Shown: piece after piece, positions 18,491 through 27,013 of the stretch
How the letters are laid out: every line of letters begins with the position of its first letter
Numbering within the stretch: position 1 is the stretch's first letter
Source: Arcobacter sp. CECT 8986
GTDB taxonomy: Bacteria > Campylobacterota > Campylobacteria > Campylobacterales > Arcobacteraceae
Length of the DNA: 64,000 nt
Assembly: GCF_004116725.1 (NCBI RefSeq)
Contig: NZ_PDKG01000011.1
Location: 1 to 64,000, forward strand
Reading direction: 5' to 3'
The notes under the pieces: model-generated
Seen by the model: the letters and a program-made list of their open reading frames with translations, nothing else
Databases searched by the model: none
What the model was told of the DNA's origin: nothing
Translations under genes and position numbers: made by a program

Positions 18491-18618
18491 AAGTAATATA
18501 TAATTTAAACTTACATATTGTTTAAAGTATTATTTATAAGTTTTCTAAGAACAAAAGTTAATTACAACTAATTTTATATATGTTAAAATACAAAATTTAA
18601 AAAAAAGAAGGAATATCA

Positions 18619-19482
18619 TTGAAACAATACTTAGATTTATTACAACATATATTAGATAACGGAAATCTGAAAGAGGATAGAACAGGTACAGGAACAACTT
18701 CTGTTTTTGGTTATCAAATGAGATTTGATTTAAGTGAAGGTTTTCCTTTAGTTACAACAAAAAAGACTCATTTAAAAGCAATAATTTCTGAATTACTATG
18801 GTTTATAGAAGGAAGTACTGACGAAAGAAGACTTGCTGAAATTCACTTTGGTGATAAAAGAGAAAACCTAATTGGTAAAAAAACAGTGTGGACTGCAAAT
18901 GCAGATGCACAAGGAAAAGACTTAGGTTATACAAATACAGATACTATAAAAGAGTTAGGGCCTGTGTATGGTGCACAATGGAGAAGCTGGGAAGGTGCAA
19001 ACTCAAAAAAAGTTGACCAATTAGCTGAACTAATAGAACAAATAAAAACAAATCCAGATAGTAGAAGATTGATACTAAATGCATGGAATGCAGCAGAGAT
19101 TGATAATATGGCTCTTCCTCCTTGTCATACATTTTTTCAATTTTATGTAGTAAATGGAAAGTTATCTTGTCAACTATATCAAAGAAGTGCAGATGTATTT
19201 TTGGGAGTTCCTTTTAATATCGCTTCATATGCTCTTTTAACAATGATGATAGCACAAGTTTGTGAGTTAGAAGTAGGGGATTTTGTACATACTTTTGGTG
19301 ATGCACATATTTACTCTAATCATATGGAACAAGTTAAGTTACAACTTACAAGAACGCCTTATGCAAAACCAACAATGAAAATAAATCCAAATGTAAAAAA
19401 CATAGATGATTTTAAAATGGAAGATTTTGAACTTTGTGATTATAAATGTCATGAAGCAATAAAAGGAGTGATGGCAGTATAA
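18619..19482 (+). CDS. thyA: Thymidylate synthase
   Basis: The enzyme methylates dUMP to dTMP with methylene-tetrahydrofolate. The catalytic cysteine C169 lies in [12 protein letters not shown]; the N-terminal [12 protein letters not shown] motif, the [11 protein letters not shown] segment and the C-terminal tail are all in place. At 287 residues it is about 20 longer than the E. coli enzyme because of an insertion in the small domain around residues 85-110. The start is a TTG with AGAAGGA before it. Its stop overlaps the folA start by one base, so dTMP synthesis and dihydrofolate recycling are encoded together. Confidence 0.97.
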   Translation: MKQYLDLLQHILDNGNLKEDRTGTGTTSVFGYQMRFDLSEGFPLVTTKKTHLKAIISELLWFIEGSTDERRLAEIHFGDKRENLIGKKTVWTANADAQGKDLGYTNTDTIKELGPVYGAQWRSWEGANSKKVDQLAELIEQIKTNPDSRRLILNAWNAAEIDNMALPPCHTFFQFYVVNGKLSCQLYQRSADVFLGVPFNIASYALLTMMIAQVCELEVGDFVHTFGDAHIYSNHMEQVKLQLTRTPYAKPTMKINPNVKNIDDFKMEDFELCDYKCHEAIKGVMAV

Positions 19483-19985
19483 TGAAAATTTCAATGATTG
19501 TAGCATACGGAAAAAACTGGGAAATTGGTCTAGACAACCAAATGTTATGGCATATATCAGAAGATTTTAAAAACTTCAAAAAAATTACTTCAGGTCATCA
19601 TATTTTGATGGGTAGAAAGACATTTGAAAGTATTGGTAAACCTCTTCCAAATAGAACATCAATAGTATTAAGTAAAAATGGTTTTGAATATGAAGGTGTA
19701 CACACTTTTTGCGATGTAAAAGAGGCTTTTGATTTTGCAAGAGAAAATGCAGAAGAAGAGCTTTTTATTATTGGTGGTGCAAATATATATAAAACACTAT
19801 TTCTTTACGTTGATAAAATGTATTTAAGTGAGGTTGATTTTGAAGGTGAAGCAGATGCTTATCTTAATGAGATTGATTTCACTTATTGGGACCTAATCGA
19901 GCAAAAAGATTATGAAGCAATAATCGAAGATGATAAAGTAAAAAGTCCAGCTTGGAAATTTAAAGTTTATGAAAAAAGAGATTAA
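19482..19985 (+). CDS. folA: Dihydrofolate reductase
   Basis: The enzyme regenerates tetrahydrofolate from the dihydrofolate made by thymidylate synthase. The 167-residue protein has the opening [16 protein letters not shown], the substrate-binding acidic residue in MLWHISEDFKNFK, the NADPH motif GRKTFESIGKPLPNR and the IIGGANIY turn. Translation is coupled to thyA through TAATG. The last codons are part of a bidirectional terminator shared with the convergent ankyrin operon. Confidence 0.96.
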   Translation: MKISMIVAYGKNWEIGLDNQMLWHISEDFKNFKKITSGHHILMGRKTFESIGKPLPNRTSIVLSKNGFEYEGVHTFCDVKEAFDFARENAEEELFIIGGANIYKTLFLYVDKMYLSEVDFEGEADAYLNEIDFTYWDLIEQKDYEAIIEDDKVKSPAWKFKVYEKRD

Positions 19986-19997
19986 TTCTCTTTTTTC
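19971..19997. terminator. Bidirectional terminator between folA and the ankyrin operon
   Basis: GAAAAAAGAGA (19971-19981) and TCTCTTTTTTC (19987-19997) form a perfect 11-bp stem with a TTAAT loop. It covers the ends of both convergent genes. Confidence 0.75.
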
Positions 19998-22900
19998 TTT
20001 AAATAATCAATAATATCTTTTGATTCACTATTTTTAATAGCTTGTTCTAGCGCTACTTTTACACTAGCTTTATATTTTATAAGAAGATTTACAATAGCAT
20101 CTTCTTCCTCTTTTATCTCTATTTCTTCAGGTAAAAATCCAACTGTTCTATTTGCAGAAAAATCCATATTTTTTATATAGTATAAAAGTGCAGAATCTAT
20201 GTTTTTATTGTAGTTTATATCAACTCCATATTCACTAAATAGTTTTAGATATTGTTCAAACTCATTTATAGTAAATGAAGTATCTAATAAAAAGTGAATT
20301 ACAGTTTTTCCCTCTTTTGAAATAGTATGAATATCTGCACCAAGCTCAAGGAGAGTTTTGATTAAGTTTATCTGTTTTAGTGAAATTGCATTTGTAAGAA
20401 TATGATTGTCTTCTTTATCAATCACATTTATATTTGCACCTTTTTCTACAAGAAGTTTTACTATTTTGATAGTTTTAAATTCATAAGTTTGGTATGTAGT
20501 TAATACTGAACTTAAAAGAGGTGTTGTTCCAAACTCATCAAGGGCATCAATATCATATTTTGTAAACTTTAATATTGAAGGAATTATTTCAATATTACCT
20601 ATTTCACAAGCTTTATGAAGTAAAGTTCTACCATCTTCTAGTCTTGATTCTTCTATATTATTATTTATTAACTTCTCAAATATAGAGATAGCTTCATTTA
20701 TATTATTTCTATATAGAGTAAAATATAAAGCATTTGCATTGTAATTGTCTACTTCATTGATAATCAAATCTTCTTCATCTAAAAGTTTATTTATAAAGTG
20801 TATTGAGCCTTGTGCAACTGCATACATTAAAGGAGTTATAAAATCAGTATCTTTTTTATTTACATCAACTTTTAGTTGTAATAGATGGTCAAATAGTTCT
20901 CTTTTATTATCTAATATTGTTGTAACAAGAGCACTTTTTCTATTATCTGGGATATTATCTAAATCAGCCCCATATTTATGAAGAAGTATAAGAGTTCTAC
21001 TTTTTATGCTCTCTACACTAAATGGACTGTCATAACCACTATTGCCTTGAACACAATAGTTTACAGCCGTTGTATTGTCTTTGTTTTTTGCATTTACTTT
21101 TGCACCTTGTTCTAATAAAAATTGAGTACAAATATATGTTCCATAGAAGCTTGATGCCATTAGTGCTGTTAAGTTATTTGATAACTCTTCTATATTTGCT
21201 CCATATTCTATTAGAACTTTTAGTGTATTTAATCTTTCAATGGCTTTTACATCTCTATTTGTACAAAGTGTTGTATATAGTGCATTTACATTTAGTCTGC
21301 TACCAGTAACATTTATATTTGCACCTTTATCAAGGAGCCATTTTACTGTTTGTGCTTTACATACCCAACAAGCTGTTAAAAGTAGTGTTGTTCCATCAAT
21401 ATCTTTATCTTCTATATCAATACCAACTTTTTTATCAAAGTATTCCAAATATGAGATAATCACATCATCTGTTATACTTGTTGAACGGTCTATAATATTA
21501 TGAATAACACTATTTTGAAGAACTTCTGTTCTCATTTTAGGATTTGCTCCATAGTCTATTAACATATCAAGTATTTTTTCGTTGGCTTTATCTTTATTTA
21601 CTAAAAGTTCAAAAATTGTTGAGGAGTCAATTTTCTCATTTTCATATACTTCTTGTATATTTGGGTTTGCATTATTTTGTAGTAAAAATTCTAAAATCTC
21701 TATATATTTATCTTTTTTATTATACTTCTCATCTTGTATTCTTTTTATGCACATAAGAAGTATTGTTGAGGTATATGGTTCATCTTTCCCTAACGTATAT
21801 TTTCTATTTATGTTTGGGTCTTTTTTTATTAGCTCTTTTATAGTACTTAACTCAAATCGACTCTCAACTAAATCTAATAAAATTTCTTTGATATTACAAT
21901 GGGCTTTCATATTAGAAAAAGAGTTAAGAAGCAGTTTTATCAAACTCTCTTTTTTATACTCTATTGCTATTCCTAAAGCTTGAGCACTATCTTTTTTTGA
22001 TTTTATTTCATAAAAATCTTTATATTCATACTCTTCATTTAAAGCAATTACTCTTTGTTGAACTACTGCTTTTCTTAAATATTTTATGGCATAGTACACA
22101 TAGTCACTATCTTTATCTAAAGGTAGGTTTGCATTTAGTAAAAACTCTATGCAATTGTCATTTATCTCACATAAAAAGATACTAAACATATCAAGAGTTA
22201 TTGGCTCATCATCTTCATCAATAAAATAAGTTGATTTTGTATTTAAATCAAGGTCATTTTTAATACATAGTTTTAGTATTTCGATTACTTTGTTTTCGTT
22301 GTTTTTTATTGTTTCTTCTTCGACAATATAGTTTGCAAGACTTTTTTTATATTTTGATACAAAATTGACATTTGCATTATGTTGAATAAATAAAGAAAGT
22401 ACATCAATATTACCACTTTTTATTGCATAGTAAAATGCACTTTGTTCGCATATCTCTATTTTTGCACCAAGCTTTAAAAGTAAATCTATTAAATCAGTAG
22501 AAGTTGTCTCTTTTATAAGTTTTGAGTAGTTTAATAAAGCAGTTGTATCTAGTTTTTTATCTATTTCATTTACATTTGCTTCTTTTTTTACAGCTATTGA
22601 TATTAGCTCTTTTTTCTGCTTGATATTTAGTTTTGGATTTTCTACAATATTTAATATAACAAGGGAATTTTTTAGGGTTTCACAAGAGTTAAAATAGTTA
22701 TAAATCTCTTCATAAGTAAGAATAGAACAATAATCAATAAAGTTTAAATCTTTTGATTTTATGTAGTTTATAATATCATCTAAATCACCCTTTTCAAATA
22801 AAGAGTTTACTTCTGCTTTTATATTTGAAAAATCAGCTCCTAAAAGAATCAACTCTTTTGCAACCATTGTTTGTTTTAGTTCGATAACTAACTTTAGAAT

Positions 22901-23611
22901 AGTTTTTTCACCATCTTTTGTATTTTGATTTAGTGTGATATTTGTCTGTTTTTTTAAATCTTTTATTATCTCTATTTTTTTCAAATTATCCAAAGGTGAT
23001 AGAATAATATCTTCTAAAATATTTTTTTTATTGTTGAAAATATGGATATTTTGTGTATCTACTTTTATTAAGTATTGAATAGTTTCAAAGTCACTATTAA
23101 CTTCCAACGCTTTTTGCAATGCAGTTTTATCTTCATACTCTTCTAATTGGGCTTTATTTTTTAGAAGTATTTGTAAAAAATTTAAACTTACTTTTTTTTC
23201 AATTGCATAGTGAATTAAAGGTATTTCATCTATTAGTCTTGGAAGTATCATCTTTTGGTTAATAAAATCTTCTAATATTTTGTAGTTATTTGTATCTATT
23301 AAAAGTTTTGTTACATTATCTGAAGCTTTTTGTTTTGCTGTATCAACTTTTGCTCCTATTGAAAAAAGATATTTTACTATCTCTTCTTTATTGTAAACAA
23401 CAGCATAATGTAAAGCATAGTTAGAAGTTGCTTCTTTTTCATTTACATTTTGTGATGTAATCTCTTTTTTTAACTCTTCAATATTATTGTCTTTAATTAG
23501 CTCTTCAATTTTAGAGTTTTTTTTCTTTTTTGAAAAGAAAAACTCAGAACTTGAACTCTCTTGTTGTTGCTCTTTTTTACTATTATTTAAAATTTTATCT
23601 AGAAATGACAT
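19982..23611 (-). CDS. Giant ankyrin-repeat protein 1 (1209 residues)
   Basis: The protein is almost entirely ankyrin repeats: units ending in motifs such as LL..GA(D/N)(I/V)N and followed by G.T.L..A occur along its length, clearest at residues 740-1130. The N terminus (about 1-40) is a short lysine/serine-rich leader without a signal peptide or membrane segment, so a cytoplasmic location is expected unless a dedicated secretion route exists. It shares colinear landmarks with the two upstream genes: SAQAL...AI then NMK near residue 550, and KDPNINR.Y about 40 residues later. It is the most diverged of the three. Its start overlaps the stop of the previous gene by one base (TAATG). Ankyrin proteins bind other proteins; the partner is unknown. 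Confidence 0.9.
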   Translation of the reverse strand: MSFLDKILNNSKKEQQQESSSSEFFFSKKKKNSKIEELIKDNNIEELKKEITSQNVNEKEATSNYALHYAVVYNKEEIVKYLFSIGAKVDTAKQKASDNVTKLLIDTNNYKILEDFINQKMILPRLIDEIPLIHYAIEKKVSLNFLQILLKNKAQLEEYEDKTALQKALEVNSDFETIQYLIKVDTQNIHIFNNKKNILEDIILSPLDNLKKIEIIKDLKKQTNITLNQNTKDGEKTILKLVIELKQTMVAKELILLGADFSNIKAEVNSLFEKGDLDDIINYIKSKDLNFIDYCSILTYEEIYNYFNSCETLKNSLVILNIVENPKLNIKQKKELISIAVKKEANVNEIDKKLDTTALLNYSKLIKETTSTDLIDLLLKLGAKIEICEQSAFYYAIKSGNIDVLSLFIQHNANVNFVSKYKKSLANYIVEEETIKNNENKVIEILKLCIKNDLDLNTKSTYFIDEDDEPITLDMFSIFLCEINDNCIEFLLNANLPLDKDSDYVYYAIKYLRKAVVQQRVIALNEEYEYKDFYEIKSKKDSAQALGIAIEYKKESLIKLLLNSFSNMKAHCNIKEILLDLVESRFELSTIKELIKKDPNINRKYTLGKDEPYTSTILLMCIKRIQDEKYNKKDKYIEILEFLLQNNANPNIQEVYENEKIDSSTIFELLVNKDKANEKILDMLIDYGANPKMRTEVLQNSVIHNIIDRSTSITDDVIISYLEYFDKKVGIDIEDKDIDGTTLLLTACWVCKAQTVKWLLDKGANINVTGSRLNVNALYTTLCTNRDVKAIERLNTLKVLIEYGANIEELSNNLTALMASSFYGTYICTQFLLEQGAKVNAKNKDNTTAVNYCVQGNSGYDSPFSVESIKSRTLILLHKYGADLDNIPDNRKSALVTTILDNKRELFDHLLQLKVDVNKKDTDFITPLMYAVAQGSIHFINKLLDEEDLIINEVDNYNANALYFTLYRNNINEAISIFEKLINNNIEESRLEDGRTLLHKACEIGNIEIIPSILKFTKYDIDALDEFGTTPLLSSVLTTYQTYEFKTIKIVKLLVEKGANINVIDKEDNHILTNAISLKQINLIKTLLELGADIHTISKEGKTVIHFLLDTSFTINEFEQYLKLFSEYGVDINYNKNIDSALLYYIKNMDFSANRTVGFLPEEIEIKEEEDAIVNLLIKYKASVKVALEQAIKNSESKDIIDYLKKKEN

Positions 23612-26600
23612 TAGAAAGATTCCATAAAAGATTTTAAATATGAATCTTCTTCATATTTTGTAGCAATTGATTTCGCATCTTCTATATTTGCACCACTTGA
23701 GATTAGCTTTGTAAAAAAGTATTCGAAGAAATCATTGTTATTATCATAAATTCCTTCAAAATAGTTTTGTATTAGTAAAGAAATAGCCACATCACCATTT
23801 GAATCTTTTTGGTTAATGTCTATACTATTTTCAAGACTAACTAAATACTCAAATACTAAATCACAATGAGTGATAACACAAAGATGAAGTAGTGTTCTTT
23901 CTTGATTATCTAAAGTATTAATATCTGCCCCTAAAGAGATTAGAGTTTTTATAGATTCGACTCTTTGCTCTTGAGGTATGTTAAGATTAGATTGTAAAGA
24001 CCAAGAAATAGCAGATAAACCAAAATTGTCTTTAGTATTGATATCATCAACAAAATTAAGAAGATACTCAAAAAGATTGAAGTGGCAAAAATATGAAGCA
24101 AAAATAAGAGGATTCATGCCATTTTCAAGATTTTTAAAAGGTACACCGTTTTCTTTAAGATAATCAATCAAATCAATAATGTTAGAATCGTTGCCTCTTT
24201 TTATAGCTTTGAAAATAAGATTTTCACCATTGTTGTCCTCAACAAGAAGATTGATATCTTCACTTTGAAGTAAAGTATTAGCAAAAAATAAATCACTAAA
24301 CTCAATAGCAACCATGATAGGAGTAATACCATTTTTGTCAGGTTTGTTTATGTCAACTTCAAGTTGTAAAAGAGTGTTGAAAATAGTTTTTAAATTAAAA
24401 CCAATAGAGTTGTTTAAAATAGTAGAACCTTCAAGAGGAACATTGTCTAAGTCACAACCATAATCTTTAAGAACTGCTAAGATTTTTGATTTGTTCTCTT
24501 CTATATTTTCTCTATCATCATAGCTATAAAAATGCTCAGTTTTTAAATAATCTTCTGTAATAAGAACATTTGTTGCATTACTATTTGCTTTATTTTTACT
24601 ATTAGCCTTTGCACCATTTTCTAAAAGAGTAACTAAAGCTTCAAAGCAACCATATTTTGCAGCACTCATTACAGCAGTTAGTTGTTCAGAATCAAACTGT
24701 TCAAAATCAACTCCTGCATCAATTAGTACTTTTACAGTCTGGGCTCTTTTAGTTTTATCAACAAAATAGTAGTTTGAAATTGCTTTATGAATGGCAGGAG
24801 AATTGTCTTCTCCTCCAATTATATGAATATCACTTCCTAAATCTATTAGATATTGTAAACATTTTGGAAGACAATTTGAAGTGGCAAATAAAAATAGATT
24901 ATAACCCTTTCTATCTTGTTGTACTAAATTTAAACCGCCACATTTTTTATGGAAATATTTTAGTGCTTCAAGTTTATGTTCATCATCTAAATCTCGTGTA
25001 TACATTATACTTTGAATTTGCGTTTGATTTAGATTTGATATTTGTATATTGGGTTTTACATTACCTTTATCAATTAGAAGGTCAAAGAGTTTTATAGAAA
25101 TATCATTATCAAGACTTGCACAAATTAGTGCTCCTTCTTCGTCTAAATAGTAGTCTGGAATATTATATTTTTTAAGAGGAATATTTGCATCTGCACCATT
25201 ATCAATCATAAAATCTATTAATTCATAAGCATCATCTACATATTTTTCTTCTACTGTATATCTTAGTACTCTAATTAGTGATGTTTCACTAATAGTAATA
25301 CCAAATTTATCTTCACTTTTATACTCTCTATTAAGATTTGTATCTTTTAAAATTAGTTTTTTTATAAAACTATTTGAAAAGTTTTTATTATAAGCAAGTG
25401 AGATTAGAGAGATATTTTCATGGTAACCTCTCATTTGTGGATATGTATCAATTAAATACTCGGCAAGTTCTTTTCTTTGCCAATCTATTGCCATTTCTAA
25501 AAATTGAGCACTATATCTATACTCTTTTTTCTTGAATTTTTTTACAAAGTATGCATCATATTCAAAATAAGGGTCTTTTTCTATAACCAGTTTACAAAGC
25601 TCATCATTAAGTTCATGTTTGAAAATAAAGCTAGTAATTCTTCCTAATTCTAATTCTTCATAAGTTTTAAGAAGATACTCAATAAAAGGATGAGATTTTT
25701 TATCAGCTATTAAAATATCTATAATTGAAGATTTTGGATAATCATCTTCAGGAAGTCCAATTACTTTTTGATTTATATCTAAACCTAATTTCACTAATAG
25801 ATTTATCATCTCTATTTGTTTTTCTAAGGTATCTAAATATGTATCATCAATAAAGCCATTTATTGCACCATGTCCATAACAATCTAACTCATTTATATCT
25901 ATATTTTGTTTTTCTACTAGATATCTTATTAAGTGAGTTTCATTTCCATTTATACAAAAAACAAGAGGTTGCTTTTTGTTTAGATTGAATATTGCTCCTT
26001 TTTCAAATAGAAATTCTACTGTTTCAATATTTTTACCAAAAATAAAATTCTCACATATATATTGTAATACATTTTGTCCTTGGGCATCATCATTTATTTC
26101 ATTTATATCACAACCTTTTTGTAAAGCAAGGTCAAAAAGTTCAATTTTACATTTATTATTAAACAGATTATTTTTTGCAATACATAAAAGAATTTGCATA
26201 TCTTTTGTAGTTGTTAAAGAATCAAGAAAATATTTTAAATCTTCATAAGATAAAAATGGAAGAAAATATTTATAATCCTCTTTTGGTTGGTTATTAAGTA
26301 AGGCATTTGAAATTGCTCTCATATTATCTTTTTCAAATGTCTCACCATACTCATTTGCTATATGTTTTATTCTTGCTCCATAGAATAAGAATAGAAATAG
26401 AAGTGTATAGTCTTCTTTTTTGTAAGCCTTTACAATTAAAGGTTCTGTATTTAAAATATCTTCATTTAAATTAAGATTTTTTTCTTCTAAAAGATAAGCA
26501 AAGATTGCTCCTCTTACTGTGTCTTCTATCTCATTGTTATCAAGAATTTGATGAGATATTGGAAGTTTTGACATACTATTTTCTAAAATATCATTATCTA

Positions 26601-26982
26601 TTAAAACTTTAAATAGTTTGAAATCATATTGCATTTTTAAAGCCATTTCAAATGGAGTCAATCCATAGCTATACTCTTTAGTAAAAGATGGGCTTTTTAT
26701 AATATGTGAGATTATATCAAGGTTTGAAGTTTCACTTAGGGCAAAAGATAAAATATTTAAATCATTGATTGTTTTTGGGAACTTAAAATTTTGACTCTCT
26801 AAGTATTCTAAAAAATCACTGTTTTTTGATTGGATTGCTAAAATTAAGTATTTTTCCAAATCAAATTTTATATAAATATCATTATTTTCTATGTAATTTA
26901 CTATTTTTTTAAGATTTCCCTCTTTTATAAGGGAATCAATACTGCTTTCTTTTTTTTTGTTAAATAACTCTTTTAATTTCAT
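23611..26982 (-). CDS. Giant ankyrin-repeat protein 2 (1123 residues)
   Basis: This is a full-length paralog of its two neighbours, without signal peptide. The N-terminal 200 residues align closely with protein 3 (for example the SETSNLDI and YGLTPFE segments near residues 85-115). Central landmarks are SAQFLEMAIDWQRKELA and KDTNLNREY, and the C-terminal half has canonical ankyrin units. The region encoded by 23931-24500 is nearly identical to that in protein 3. After it, protein 2 has about 80 further residues of repeats, then a cap (SGANIEDAKSIATK) that matches the cap of protein 3. Its stop overlaps the next start, and its start lies 31 bases after the preceding stop, so all three are one operon. 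Confidence 0.9.
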   Translation of the reverse strand: MKLKELFNKKKESSIDSLIKEGNLKKIVNYIENNDIYIKFDLEKYLILAIQSKNSDFLEYLESQNFKFPKTINDLNILSFALSETSNLDIISHIIKSPSFTKEYSYGLTPFEMALKMQYDFKLFKVLIDNDILENSMSKLPISHQILDNNEIEDTVRGAIFAYLLEEKNLNLNEDILNTEPLIVKAYKKEDYTLLFLFLFYGARIKHIANEYGETFEKDNMRAISNALLNNQPKEDYKYFLPFLSYEDLKYFLDSLTTTKDMQILLCIAKNNLFNNKCKIELFDLALQKGCDINEINDDAQGQNVLQYICENFIFGKNIETVEFLFEKGAIFNLNKKQPLVFCINGNETHLIRYLVEKQNIDINELDCYGHGAINGFIDDTYLDTLEKQIEMINLLVKLGLDINQKVIGLPEDDYPKSSIIDILIADKKSHPFIEYLLKTYEELELGRITSFIFKHELNDELCKLVIEKDPYFEYDAYFVKKFKKKEYRYSAQFLEMAIDWQRKELAEYLIDTYPQMRGYHENISLISLAYNKNFSNSFIKKLILKDTNLNREYKSEDKFGITISETSLIRVLRYTVEEKYVDDAYELIDFMIDNGADANIPLKKYNIPDYYLDEEGALICASLDNDISIKLFDLLIDKGNVKPNIQISNLNQTQIQSIMYTRDLDDEHKLEALKYFHKKCGGLNLVQQDRKGYNLFLFATSNCLPKCLQYLIDLGSDIHIIGGEDNSPAIHKAISNYYFVDKTKRAQTVKVLIDAGVDFEQFDSEQLTAVMSAAKYGCFEALVTLLENGAKANSKNKANSNATNVLITEDYLKTEHFYSYDDRENIEENKSKILAVLKDYGCDLDNVPLEGSTILNNSIGFNLKTIFNTLLQLEVDINKPDKNGITPIMVAIEFSDLFFANTLLQSEDINLLVEDNNGENLIFKAIKRGNDSNIIDLIDYLKENGVPFKNLENGMNPLIFASYFCHFNLFEYLLNFVDDINTKDNFGLSAISWSLQSNLNIPQEQRVESIKTLISLGADINTLDNQERTLLHLCVITHCDLVFEYLVSLENSIDINQKDSNGDVAISLLIQNYFEGIYDNNNDFFEYFFTKLISSGANIEDAKSIATKYEEDSYLKSFMESF
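23931..24500. repeat. 570-bp near-identical tract, copy A (in ankyrin gene 2)
   Basis: This tract matches 27097-27666 base for base without gaps (constant offset 3166). I count about eight differences, only one of which changes an amino acid (Ile to Val). The flanks on both sides are clearly more diverged. Confidence 0.9.
24621..24750. repeat. 130-bp near-identical tract, copy A (in ankyrin gene 2)
   Basis: This shorter tract matches 27781-27910 at an offset of 3160 with about four differences. It is separated from the 570-bp tract by about 120 bases of poorly matching sequence that includes a small indel. Confidence 0.8.
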
Positions 26983-27013
26983 ATCTATTGCCTTTTTTAT
27001 TTATTCTTTTATT

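Noticed and set aside
20745-22185. Several plus-strand frames of 70-133 codons opposite ankyrin gene 1.
   Set aside because: They are leucine/serine-rich products expected from reading AT-rich coding DNA backwards and have no start signals.
23978-24163. Identical 61-codon plus-strand frames at 23978-24163 and 27144-27329.
   Set aside because: They are identical only because they lie antisense within the near-identical tract of ankyrin genes 2 and 3; there is no ribosome site.
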